DNA from: an uncultured Acidimicrobiales bacterium
Lineage (GTDB): Bacteria > Actinomycetota > Acidimicrobiia > Acidimicrobiales > Bin134
Direction: 5' to 3'
Assembly: GCA_951813555.1 (NCBI GenBank)
Contig: OX638344.1
Location: forward strand, 3,411,076-3,475,075
Length of the DNA stretch: 64,000 bases
Positions 37,576 through 45,962 of the stretch are shown piece by piece (position 1 is the stretch's first letter; each line of letters begins with the position of its first letter). Both the position numbers and the translations under genes were made by a program. Below the pieces are notes generated by a model. The model was not told where the DNA came from. It saw nothing but the letters and a program-made list of their open reading frames with translations, and searched no databases.

Positions 37576-38771
37576 GCACTGACGGCATCCCCCAAGAAGT
37601 TGACGACGCCATCCACTCCCTCTTGGCTGACCACGATCCCACCACCATGTCGGTGGAGGAGTTCCGCGGCTTCCAGTACGACTACGGGCTGGCCTGGGTG
37701 CATTTTCCCGTGGGCTTCGGCGGTCTCGGCCTGGCTCCTCGCTACCAACGCCATATCGAGGGGCGGCTGAGAGACGCCGGAGCGGGACCAGCCGACCCCG
37801 GTGCATTCTTTTTCACGCTGGCCGGGCCCACTGTCGTGACCCACGGCACCGACGAGCAAAAGCGCCGGTTCCTGCGACCCATGTTCACCGGCGAGGAGCG
37901 CTGGTGCCAGCTGTTCTCCGAACCGGGCGCGGGCAGCGACTTCGCAGGATTGGCCACTCGGGCAATACGTGACGGCGAGGTGTGGACCATTGACGGCCAA
38001 AAGGTGTGGAACACTCTCGCTCACCTGGCCGACCGGGGCATGTTGGTGGCCCGCAGCAATCCCGATGCCCACAAGCACAAGGGCATGACCTATTTCGCTC
38101 TGGACATGCACGCCGAGGGGGTGGAGGTGCGCCCGCTGCGCCAGATCACCGGTGAGGCCGAGTTCAACGAGGTGTATATGACCGGCGTGCGGGTACCCGA
38201 CGCCGACCGCATCGGCGATGAGGGTGAGGGTTGGCGGGTGGCTCTCACCACGCTGATGAACGAGCGCACGGTGATCGGGGGCGGCGGCTCGCCCAAGCGA
38301 GGCTCGGGCAGCATCGCCGAGTTGGTACGGGTGTGGGCCGAGCTGCCTGCTGAGCAGCGAACCTCGACCCGCCAAGACCGGTTGATGCAGCTGTGGAGCC
38401 AGGCCGAGACGCTGCGGCTCACCAACATGCGGGCGTCGCAGAACCGCCGGGCCGGCAATCCCGGCCCCGAGGGCTCGGTGGCCAAGGCCATCCATGCCGA
38501 GCTGAACAAGGACATTTTCGAAGAGTGCGTAAACCTTCAGGGCCTAGCCGGCTCAGTGGAATTCGACTACACCTTTCGCCGGCCCGACATGGTGTCGGAA
38601 ACCGGAGTCGAGAACGGGATCGGCCACGCATTCTTGCGGTCTCGGGCCAACTCCATCGAAGGCGGCACCACCGAGATCATGCGCAACATCTTGGGTGAGC
38701 AAATCCTCGGCCTCCCCGGCGAACCCCGAGTAGACAAGGGAATCCCCTGGAACGAGGTGCCCCGAAATTAG
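37572..38771 (+). CDS. acyl-CoA dehydrogenase
   Basis: 399 residues, GTG start. FAD flavoenzyme that introduces an alpha-beta double bond in acyl-CoA. LFSEPGAGSDFAGLATRA, WTIDGQKVWNTLAHLADRGMLVARSNPD, FNEVYMTGVRVPDADRIGDEGEGW and the C-terminal SRANSIEGGTTEIMRNILGEQILGLPGEP are the family landmarks. The catalytic Glu is expected in or near IEGGTTE. Coupled to the TIM-barrel gene. Confidence 0.92.
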   Translation: MSTDGIPQEVDDAIHSLLADHDPTTMSVEEFRGFQYDYGLAWVHFPVGFGGLGLAPRYQRHIEGRLRDAGAGPADPGAFFFTLAGPTVVTHGTDEQKRRFLRPMFTGEERWCQLFSEPGAGSDFAGLATRAIRDGEVWTIDGQKVWNTLAHLADRGMLVARSNPDAHKHKGMTYFALDMHAEGVEVRPLRQITGEAEFNEVYMTGVRVPDADRIGDEGEGWRVALTTLMNERTVIGGGGSPKRGSGSIAELVRVWAELPAEQRTSTRQDRLMQLWSQAETLRLTNMRASQNRRAGNPGPEGSVAKAIHAELNKDIFEECVNLQGLAGSVEFDYTFRRPDMVSETGVENGIGHAFLRSRANSIEGGTTEIMRNILGEQILGLPGEPRVDKGIPWNEVPRN

Positions 38772-38784
38772 TGCCGAAACGCCG

Positions 38785-39588
38785 TCAAACGCTCGCTTCA
38801 GCCCGGCGCCGATTGAGCCAGCCGATCACCGTTTCGGCCACCGCTTCGGGCTGCTCGGGCAATAGGGCGTGGCCGGCGTTGGGGATGACCATCACCTCCA
38901 CGCGGTCGCCTACCGCTTCGACCAGGGCATCGGCGTTGGCCGGCACGGCCAGCTGGTCGTCGGCCGGCTGCACCGCCAGCATGGGGGCGGTGCCTCCGGC
39001 CCACCATTCGCTAACTGGGGTGTTCACGGTGGCCTGTTCTTGATGGCGGGCCAGCGACCCGTACCAGCCGTCGGCCCACACGCTGGGGTCGTTCCCCGGT
39101 GCGAAAAACGCCCGAGCCACCGCGTCTAGGCGGGCTTCGGGCGGGTTGCGGGGGTCGAAAATGGTCCCCATCGCCGCGCCCATCTCCCCGGTGACCGGAA
39201 TGAATCCGCCGCAGGCCAACAGCACCAGGCTCTCCACCAGCTCGGGATGGTTGGTGGCGGTCATGCGGGCGATGCGGTTGCCGTAGGCGTGCCCGACCAC
39301 CACCGCGGGGCCGCCGCCAATTTCGGAGATCACCGCGGCCACATCAGCGGCCAGCGTCACCAGGGTCTCCTCCCGGTTGGGCACCGCGCTGGCCCCCAGG
39401 CCCCGGGGCTCGGGACAGGCCACCCGGTATCCTGCCGCCGCCACGTCGTCGGCCAACTGGTCGAAGTCACCCGCCGCTCGGCCCATCGACGGCAGCATGA
39501 CCACCAGCGGCCCCTCGCCGCAAAGGTGTACCTCGATCGGTCCGTCGTCAGTGGGAACCATCGTGACCTGACGCCAATCCTGGGGCAT
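38785..39588 (-). CDS. alpha/beta hydrolase-fold protein lacking the nucleophile Ser
   Basis: 267 residues from ATG 38785-39588 (TTG 39594 possible). Fold landmarks: VVMLPSMGRAAGDFDQLADDVAAAGYRVACPEPRGLGAS, PEL-ESLVLLACGG, and a terminal NAGHALLPEQPEAVAE with the usual His. At the nucleophile elbow the sequence is VVGHAYGNRIAR, so Ala101 stands where Gly-x-Ser-x-Gly needs Ser. It may be a non-hydrolytic member or a lyase-type enzyme. Confidence 0.82.
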   Translation of the reverse strand: MPQDWRQVTMVPTDDGPIEVHLCGEGPLVVMLPSMGRAAGDFDQLADDVAAAGYRVACPEPRGLGASAVPNREETLVTLAADVAAVISEIGGGPAVVVGHAYGNRIARMTATNHPELVESLVLLACGGFIPVTGEMGAAMGTIFDPRNPPEARLDAVARAFFAPGNDPSVWADGWYGSLARHQEQATVNTPVSEWWAGGTAPMLAVQPADDQLAVPANADALVEAVGDRVEVMVIPNAGHALLPEQPEAVAETVIGWLNRRRAEASV

Positions 39589-39624
39589 GGCCAAGCACTG
39601 TAGTTCTGCGTCAGATCATCTCAA

Positions 39625-39639
39625 TAAAGCTAGCCTTAC
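39625..39639 (+). promoter_or_regulatory. iron-regulator-like operator over the promoter of the ABC ATPase gene
   Basis: TAAAGCTAGCCTTAC, a near-palindrome matching 11 of 15 core bases of the DtxR/IdeR box (AGGTTAGCCTAACCT) by eye. It contains TAGCCT (39631-39636), a good -10 hexamer 9 bases before ATG 39646, so a bound repressor would block a leaderless promoter. A sister site is at 40750. Confidence 0.6.
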
Positions 39640-39645
39640 ATTTTC

Positions 39646-40698
39646 ATGGCCCTTGTCCCCCCGGTTTCGCTGCTGTCGGTGCAGAACGTCTCCAAGTCCT
39701 TTGAGGGGACCACGGTGATCGAGGATTGCAGTCTCGACGTCGGATGGGGCGAAATGGTGTCCTTGCTCGGGCCAAGCGGATGTGGAAAGACCACGCTGCT
39801 TCGAATCATCGCCGGCTTGGAGCGAGCTGACCGGGGAACGATCCACATCTCGGGTACCCAGGTGGCTGGCAACGGAACCTGGGTCCGGCCTGAGGACCGA
39901 CATGTCGGCATGGTGTTCCAGGACTGGGCGCTGTTTCCCCATCTGGATGTGTCCAGAAACGTCGGCTACGGAGTCCCCCGCGGCAAGCGGGCAGAGGAAG
40001 TGGCCAAGACGCTGGAGTTGGTGAACCTTCCAGGAATGCAGAACCGGATGCCCGAAACCCTCTCTGGTGGACAACAGCAGCGGGTGGCGTTGGCCCGAGC
40101 TCTAGCCCCCCGGCCCACCGCCTTGCTCTTGGACGAGCCATTTTCCAACTTGGACTCCGCGCTGCGCCGTGACGTCCGCACCGAGGTGCGCCAACTTCTT
40201 CGGACCACGGGCATGACCGCGGTGTTCGTGACCCATGATCGAGAGGAAGCGCTGGTGCTGGGCGACCGAGTGGCGGTCATGGATGCGGGGCGCATCGTGC
40301 AGATCGGATCGCCAGCGGAGATCTACCAAAAGCCGGCCAACCCATGGGTGGCCGCTTTCATCGGCGCGGTGTCGATGTACCCCGCCGACGCCAACGGCCA
40401 TACCGCCCATTCCGACTTCGGATCCATCCCCCTGCTCGACTCCCACCAAGGCCCAGTCGAGGTGGCAGTCAGACCCGAGGACGTGGAATTGCGCCCTGAT
40501 ACAGGCGGCAACCCAACCCACACCGTGGAGGATTTCGAATTTCAAGGGGCGGACTCCATGGTCACCGTGGCCAGCCCCGCGGGCATTCGTCTCCTGGCCC
40601 GAGTCAGCGGGACGCAGAGCTTCACGCCCGGTGACCGGGTGTCGCCGGTCTACTCAGGGTCGCCGGCGGCGGCCTTTGCCCGGCCTGTAGCCAACTGA
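39646..40698 (+). CDS. ABC importer ATPase, iron(III)-type (FbpC-like)
   Basis: 350 residues. Walker A GPSGCGKTT, Q-loop FQDWALFPH, signature LSGGQQQR, Walker B ALLLDEPFSNLD, and H-loop VTHDR, followed by a TOBE-like C-terminal domain (VEVAVRPEDVELRP). Of the CysA/FbpC/PotA subfamily. It starts 7 bases behind an iron-box-like operator and is followed by a fused permease, which supports ferric-ion import. No binding-protein gene is adjacent. Confidence 0.9.
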   Translation: MALVPPVSLLSVQNVSKSFEGTTVIEDCSLDVGWGEMVSLLGPSGCGKTTLLRIIAGLERADRGTIHISGTQVAGNGTWVRPEDRHVGMVFQDWALFPHLDVSRNVGYGVPRGKRAEEVAKTLELVNLPGMQNRMPETLSGGQQQRVALARALAPRPTALLLDEPFSNLDSALRRDVRTEVRQLLRTTGMTAVFVTHDREEALVLGDRVAVMDAGRIVQIGSPAEIYQKPANPWVAAFIGAVSMYPADANGHTAHSDFGSIPLLDSHQGPVEVAVRPEDVELRPDTGGNPTHTVEDFEFQGADSMVTVASPAGIRLLARVSGTQSFTPGDRVSPVYSGSPAAAFARPVAN

Positions 40699-40749
40699 CT
40701 GCCAGCCAGAACCAACTGTCCGATCATTCGGCGCCCGTCTCGTCTCTTG

Positions 40750-40764
40750 TAAAGCAAGCTTTAC
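40750..40764 (+). promoter_or_regulatory. second iron-regulator-like operator, before the permease gene
   Basis: TAAAGCAAGCTTTAC, matching the 39625 site at 13 of 15 positions, within the perfect inverted repeat GTAAAGC-AA-GCTTTAC. It lies about 20 bases before a -10-like TAGAGT (40784-40789), that is over the -35 zone of a leaderless promoter for GTG 40798. Confidence 0.55.
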
Positions 40765-40797
40765 TATTAGGGCGACCTGTGGATAGAGTCGCACTTC

Positions 40798-42396
40798 GTG
40801 CGCTCGACGGCATTCCGGTCTCCGGTTCTGTTGAAGGTCGTAGCCATCGTGGTGACCGCTGCCTTCGCCTTTCCGGCGGGCTATCTGGTGTGGCGCAACT
40901 TCACATTCCACAGCGACCCTCTGGGCGTGCTCTTTTCCCAGCGCACGCAAGGACCGCTGCTGCGTACCCTGTGGCTGGCCGTGCTGGTGTCGACTTCCAC
41001 CGCGGTGTTCGGCACTGCTCTGGCCTGGCTGACTACCCGTTGCGACGTTCCCCTCAAACGCATGTGGCAGGCGCTCTTGCCCCTACCACTGGTGTTCCCC
41101 ACCTTCATCGGCGCCGCAGCGTTGATACGCACGCTCAATCCCGGAGGTCTGCTGTCCGACTGGCTGGACAACCTGGGGCTGGTATGGGACGTGGAGGTAC
41201 GAGGTCTGTTCGGCGCGTGGCTGGCACTCACCCTGTTCACTTACCCGTACGTGTATCTGCCGGTCGCCGCCCGGCTGCGGCGCCTGCCCGGATCGGCGGA
41301 GGAGACCGCCCGGCTGCTGGGCGACAGCCCGCTGAACATCATCCGGCGAGTCGTGCTGCCTCAGACGGCAACCGCCATCAGCGCCGGCACCCTGCTGGTG
41401 TTTCTGTACGCCATAAGCGACTTCGGCGCGGTACAGCTCATGCGCTACGACACGCTCAGCCGGGCCATCTACACCACCCGGCTCAACAACCAAACGGTCT
41501 CGATGGCCCTCAGCGTGATCCTGCTGGTGCTGGCCGCTGCTGTGGTGCTGGTCGAGCGAGGCGTCACCCGGCGCTTTGAGCACGCGGCACCGGTGCGATC
41601 GCGAAGGCCCGTGATCTATCGGCTGGGCCGCGCCAAACCGATTGCGGTGGCGTTTTTGGTCGGTGCGGTGGCGCTCGCCCTGTTGGGTCCGATGGCCTCC
41701 CTGGCCGACTGGACCATCGACGGGATCAGGCTGGAAGCCTCCGGTGGGCGGGATCTCCTCGTGGGGTGGGACGACGTATGGTCGCCGACCTGGCACACCG
41801 CCTACGGCAGCGTTCTGGCTGCTGTCGTGTCAGTGGCCGTCGTGCTGCCGGCTGCCTATCTGGTGGTGCGCTACCGGTCCCGCATCGGCACGGTGGCCAA
41901 TGCGGTAATCGTGTCCGCCTTTGCCCTGCCCGGAATCCTCATTGGGCTGGCACTGCTGTTCTGGACGCTAAAAACCGACATCGGCAGCCACCTGCGCAAC
42001 ACCCTGGTATTGCTGGTGTTCGCGTACATAGTGCGTTTCGGAGGCCAGACCATGCGCACCTCCCAAGTTGCGGTGGCCGCAGTGTCGTCCCGGCTGACCG
42101 ACGCGGCCCGCACCATGGGGGCCAGCTGGTTACGCCGTTTCCGATCTCTGGAGCTGCCGCTCATGGCTCCGGGGCTGCTGGCCGGAGGCGGCTTGGTAAT
42201 GCTGTCGGTGATGAAGGAACTGCCCATCACCCTGCTCATCGCCCCATTCGACTTCCCCACCCTTACCACCAAGGCGTTCAACAGCATCGAAGAGGCTTTC
42301 GTGGCCGAGGCCGGGATCTGGTCGGGATTGCTGGTACTGCTCTCTGGGGTAATGACCTGGTTTTTCATCGTTCGGCGCGCCGAGCATTTCGACTAG
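40798..42396 (+). CDS. ABC importer permease, fused two-module FbpB/ThiP type
   Basis: 532 residues, GTG start. Twelve or so TM segments in two repeats, each with an EAA-loop (RLRRLPGSAEETARLLGDSP about 160-180 and SSRLTDAARTMGASWLRRFRSLELPLMAPG about 428-457) that docks on the ATPase. Two fused permease modules are typical of ferric-iron (FbpB) and thiamine (ThiP) importers. The operator site before it and the preceding ATPase point to iron. Confidence 0.88.
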   Translation: MRSTAFRSPVLLKVVAIVVTAAFAFPAGYLVWRNFTFHSDPLGVLFSQRTQGPLLRTLWLAVLVSTSTAVFGTALAWLTTRCDVPLKRMWQALLPLPLVFPTFIGAAALIRTLNPGGLLSDWLDNLGLVWDVEVRGLFGAWLALTLFTYPYVYLPVAARLRRLPGSAEETARLLGDSPLNIIRRVVLPQTATAISAGTLLVFLYAISDFGAVQLMRYDTLSRAIYTTRLNNQTVSMALSVILLVLAAAVVLVERGVTRRFEHAAPVRSRRPVIYRLGRAKPIAVAFLVGAVALALLGPMASLADWTIDGIRLEASGGRDLLVGWDDVWSPTWHTAYGSVLAAVVSVAVVLPAAYLVVRYRSRIGTVANAVIVSAFALPGILIGLALLFWTLKTDIGSHLRNTLVLLVFAYIVRFGGQTMRTSQVAVAAVSSRLTDAARTMGASWLRRFRSLELPLMAPGLLAGGGLVMLSVMKELPITLLIAPFDFPTLTTKAFNSIEEAFVAEAGIWSGLLVLLSGVMTWFFIVRRAEHFD

Positions 42397-42451
42397 GCCT
42401 TTTCGATTCGGCCATTTCGATTCAGCCACCCCGGCGTGACACGCTGCGGGC

Positions 42452-43621
42452 ATGAGCATCGAGCCGTTTGCGATTGACATTCCCCAAGCCGACCTGGACG
42501 ACCTGCGCCGACGCCTGGCCATGACCCGGTGGCCCGACACCGTGCGACCGGGTTGGGAGGACGGGGCTTCGGTGGCCTACATGCAGGAACTGTGCCAGTA
42601 CTGGGCCGATGGTTATGACTGGCGGGCCCGGGAGGCGTACCTCAACGCCTTTCCCCAGTTCACCGTCACCGCGGCTGGCGAGCAGGTCCACTTCTACCAC
42701 GTGCGCTCGCTGGAGCCCGATGCCATACCAATGGTGCTGATCCACGGCTACATGGGCTCGGTGGTGGAGTTCCGGGAGATGATGGGGCCGCTGTCAGATC
42801 CGGCGGCCCACGGCGGCGACCCGGCCGACGCCTTCCACATTGTGGTCCCTTCGCTGCCCGGTTACGGCTTCTCCGGTCCCACCGCCAACCCGGGCGTGGA
42901 TATGCACCGCTGCGCCGACGCCATCGCCGGGGTAATGGAGCAACTGGGCTATGACCGCTACATAGTCCAGGGGGGCGACTGGGGGGCGCTGGTCACCCGG
43001 CGTATGGCCGAGGCGTACGCCGACCGGCTCATCGCCGCCCACTTCAACATGCTCTTCGCCCAGCCCACCGCTGAGGAGTCAGCCGACCCGGCCAAGATGA
43101 TGGAGGGCGTGTCTGAGGCCGAGCAGGAGGCCATAGGCCGCTCGCTGGAGGTGATCACCGGGGGCACCGGCTACATGGCCATGCTGAGCACCAGGCCCCA
43201 GACCCTGGCCGTGGCCCACAACGACTCCCCCGCCGGTCTGGCCGCTTGGTTCATTGAGAAGTATCAGCACTGGTGCGACTTGGACGACGGCGAACTGGAG
43301 AACGTGTTCACCAAAGACCAGCTGCTCGACAACGTGATGCTGTATTGGATAACCGGCACCGCGGCGTCATCCGGGCGGCTGTATCTGGAGTCGGCCCGCA
43401 CAGGCACCTCGGCGCTGGACTCCTGGGCCGGCCAGATAACCGTTCCCACCGGCCATGCGACCTATCCCCGGGAGTTGCTGCAAACCCCCCGCGTGTGGGC
43501 CGAGCGCCGCTACAACATCGTCCACTGGTCGGTGCAGCCCAAAGGCGGCCACTTCGCCCCCTTCGAGCAGCCCGAGCTGTTCACCGACGACCTGCGGGTC
43601 TTCGGCCGCCTGTTCCGCTGA
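42452..43621 (+). CDS. epoxide hydrolase (EHN-domain alpha/beta hydrolase)
   Basis: 389 residues, ATG. N-terminal EHN domain (PQADLDDLRRRLAMTRWPD, YMQELCQYWADGYDWRAREAYLNAFPQF) and hydrolase core with HGYMGSVVEF (the usual HGWPGS oxyanion motif, altered), nucleophile Asp in VQGGDWGALVTRR, and catalytic His in KGGHFAPFEQP. It opens epoxides to diols. 55 bases after the ABC permease; unlikely to be functionally tied. Confidence 0.9.
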   Translation: MSIEPFAIDIPQADLDDLRRRLAMTRWPDTVRPGWEDGASVAYMQELCQYWADGYDWRAREAYLNAFPQFTVTAAGEQVHFYHVRSLEPDAIPMVLIHGYMGSVVEFREMMGPLSDPAAHGGDPADAFHIVVPSLPGYGFSGPTANPGVDMHRCADAIAGVMEQLGYDRYIVQGGDWGALVTRRMAEAYADRLIAAHFNMLFAQPTAEESADPAKMMEGVSEAEQEAIGRSLEVITGGTGYMAMLSTRPQTLAVAHNDSPAGLAAWFIEKYQHWCDLDDGELENVFTKDQLLDNVMLYWITGTAASSGRLYLESARTGTSALDSWAGQITVPTGHATYPRELLQTPRVWAERRYNIVHWSVQPKGGHFAPFEQPELFTDDLRVFGRLFR

Positions 43622-43624
43622 GGT

Positions 43625-44185
43625 TTAGGCGAATCGGGCGGAGCGCATGGCCAGGAGGTCGCCGTCGGCAGCCTCTTGCACCTCGCGAGCCTCGTCGGGG
43701 CCCTTCATCCGCAGCGGGCAGGACACCACCACGTCCATCACCTGGTTTAGGCGCCCGAAGGCGATCCAGCAGCCGATGGCAAGGGTCATCTCCACCACCA
43801 ACTCGTCGCCGAAATGGCCGACCATGCGATCCATGAATTCCTGGTCGATGGACAGGTGGTCGGCGGCGAACTTCTCCGCGTACTCCAGGGCATCGCGTTC
43901 GGCCTCGCTGAAGCCGTCGTAGTCGTCCCGACTACCCACGTTGAGGTAGTCGTCCTCGCTCAGTTCATATTGCGCCAACGACGCAATGCGAGTGTCCAGT
44001 CAAACCACACACTGGTTGATCTGGGCGATCCTCATTCGAAGCAGCTCCCGCAACCGCACGGGAAGCTTGCTCTCGTTGTACACCGCGCCGCTGAACGCCG
44101 ATGCCGGGCCGGACAGCTCCGGGGTCATCATCCACAACCGATGCAGCTCCTCCTCGGGGCCGTCGGGGATCTTGATTCGTGCCAT
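43625..44185 (-). CDS. AhpD/carboxymuconolactone-decarboxylase family protein, candidate selenoprotein with in-frame TGA
   Basis: Read from ATG 44185 (behind AAGGAGGAGG), codons 1-61 give MARIKIPDG...LPVRLRELLRMRIAQINQCVV; codon 62 is TGA (44002-44000). The same frame then runs open for 124 more codons (LDTRIASLAQYELSEDDYLNV...FGRLNQVMDVVV) to TAG-type termination after RSARFA. AhpD/CMD proteins carry a redox CxxC here, so the TGA sits exactly at the second Cys (C59-V-V-U62), the arrangement of known CxxU redox selenoproteins. A hairpin follows at 43987-43969. The alternative is a single-base nonsense mutation from TGC or TGT. Selenocysteine machinery is not in the window. Confidence 0.75.
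43969..43987 (-). promoter_or_regulatory. candidate bacterial SECIS hairpin
   Basis: Minus-strand RNA 12 nt after the UGA: stem AUUGCGU / GCGCAAU (six Watson-Crick pairs and a closing U-G) with loop CGUUG. Loop size, a G among the first two loop bases, and 19 nt from UGA to the loop fit the general bacterial SECIS pattern as I know it. A lower CUC/GAG helix could extend it. Confidence 0.55.
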
Positions 44186-44252
44186 GCCTCCTCCTTGGGT
44201 GGGGTGCCAACACAGTAATTGCTCGCAGCCGATGAGCACTTACAGTCGGGGC

Positions 44253-45944
44253 ATGGGCAGCAGGTTTGATGCCGCTCGGCTGATGGCCGTCTTCGCGATC
44301 GCGGCCATATTGGTCCTGGTCGCCTGCGCATCGTCAGAGGATGCAGCAGATCCGACCACTCCGACGCCAATGCCACCAGAATCTGCTGAGGCGACGCCCG
44401 CTGAGGCGACGCCCTCGGCGTCTCCCGAGACGATTTCTGAGCCCGAGCCCACGGCCGAGACCCCGCTATTGGGCAGCCCGCCCGAGGTGGTCGCGCACGC
44501 CAACGACTGGCCGCTGCCCAACCGCGACCTCGCCGCCACCCGGGCCACGTTCGACAGCCCGATCGACTCCACCACCGTCGATCGCCTAGAGGTAGCCTGG
44601 AAAGCCGATGTCCCCGGCGGGAGCACGTGGGGCAACCTGGCCACCTCGCCGTTGATTTTGGGCGACCGGGTGTATGTGGCCGGTCTCGACGGCGGGGTCC
44701 AGGCCATCAACGCTGACACCGGGGAGATCTTGTGGACCGCAGGACGCCGGGGCGGGATGTACGGTCCGTCAGGAGTCGCTGTGGGTTGGGGCAAGGTCTT
44801 TGCCACCAAGATCGGCTGGCGCCAGCGGGGCCAGCTCATCGCGGCCTACGACGTAGAGACCGGCGAGGAGATCTGGGCCACCGACATCACCGGTGGAGAC
44901 CTCAGCGAGATCAATGTGCAGCCACTCGCCTACGACGGGTTGGTGTACGCGGCCACCAGCGGGTTCCCTGCCGGGGCACGGGGCACCATCTACGCCTTGG
45001 ACCAGGCCACCGGCGAGATCGTGTGGTCGTTCGCCACCGTGGAAGACGAAGAACTGTGGGGCAATCCCAGCATCAACAGCGGAGGCGGGGCGTGGTACCC
45101 GCCGGCGCTCGACGCTGCCACCGGCACTCTGTATTTCGGGGTGGGCAACCCCTACCCCTTCCCTGGTGCCCCCGATTGGCCGGCGGGATCGAGCCGTCCG
45201 GGCAATAACCGCTGGACAAGCGGCACGGTAGCGCTCGACGCCGCCACCGGCGAGCTGCAATGGGGCTTCCAAGCCTTCCCCCACGACATCTTCGATCGCG
45301 ACCATGTGCTGGTGGCCCTGGCCAAAGCCGAAGACCACGGCCTCGACCACGACATGCTGGTGACCGCCGGCAAGGGCGGGGTGGCGTTCGGCCACGACCC
45401 AGCCACCGGCGAGGTGCTGTGGCAAACCTCGGTGGGCCAGCACCAAAACGACCACCTGGAGAGCTTCAACGCGCCGGTTGAGGTGATGCCCGGTGCCCAG
45501 GGCGGCATAGTCACCCCCGTGGCCATCGCCGACGGAGTGCTCTACGCCGTGATGGTCAACGCCCCCAGCTACTACGAATCCGACCAGGTGAGCAGCGGCG
45601 GCGAGGGCACCCAGTTGTTCACCCGCCCCAGCAACGTGGTGGCCATCGACATCGCCACCGGCGACATAATCTGGGACGTGGAGATCATCTCCCAAATTCC
45701 CGAAGTTCCCGCCGCAGATGTGTTCGGCGGCATGACGGTGGTGAACGACCTGGTGTTCACCTCCACCTTTTTCGGCGAGCTGTTGGCCCTCGACCGGGCC
45801 ACTGGCGAGATCGTGTGGCACCACCAGGCCAAAGGCGCCACCAACGGCTGGCCCTCGGTGGCCGGTGACATGATCATCTACCCCATCGGCCTGGTCGAGG
45901 AGCCCCAAGTCCCCCACCTGCTGGCCCTTCGGCTGGGCCAGTAG
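44253..45944 (+). CDS. PQQ-type beta-propeller lipoprotein
   Basis: 563 residues from ATG 44253. Lipobox LVLVAC (Cys25), a Pro/Thr/Glu-rich linker to about residue 80, then repeated propeller blades (LDGGVQAINADTGEILW, IAAYDVETGEEIWATDI, IYALDQATGEIVWSF, VAIDIATGDIIWDVEI, LLALDRATGEIVWHH). This is the BamB/PQQ-dehydrogenase-like fold; it may be a quinoprotein dehydrogenase or a scaffold. The PQQ-binding disulfide pair is not evident. Confidence 0.85.
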   Translation: MGSRFDAARLMAVFAIAAILVLVACASSEDAADPTTPTPMPPESAEATPAEATPSASPETISEPEPTAETPLLGSPPEVVAHANDWPLPNRDLAATRATFDSPIDSTTVDRLEVAWKADVPGGSTWGNLATSPLILGDRVYVAGLDGGVQAINADTGEILWTAGRRGGMYGPSGVAVGWGKVFATKIGWRQRGQLIAAYDVETGEEIWATDITGGDLSEINVQPLAYDGLVYAATSGFPAGARGTIYALDQATGEIVWSFATVEDEELWGNPSINSGGGAWYPPALDAATGTLYFGVGNPYPFPGAPDWPAGSSRPGNNRWTSGTVALDAATGELQWGFQAFPHDIFDRDHVLVALAKAEDHGLDHDMLVTAGKGGVAFGHDPATGEVLWQTSVGQHQNDHLESFNAPVEVMPGAQGGIVTPVAIADGVLYAVMVNAPSYYESDQVSSGGEGTQLFTRPSNVVAIDIATGDIIWDVEIISQIPEVPAADVFGGMTVVNDLVFTSTFFGELLALDRATGEIVWHHQAKGATNGWPSVAGDMIIYPIGLVEEPQVPHLLALRLGQ

Positions 45945-45962
45945 CGGGCAAGAACCGACAGG

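Noticed and set aside
43625-43978. Separate short gene starting at TTG 43978
   Set aside because: It is in the same frame as the upstream half and lacks a ribosome site; treating the two halves as one gene with a recoded or mutated TGA explains the family alignment better.
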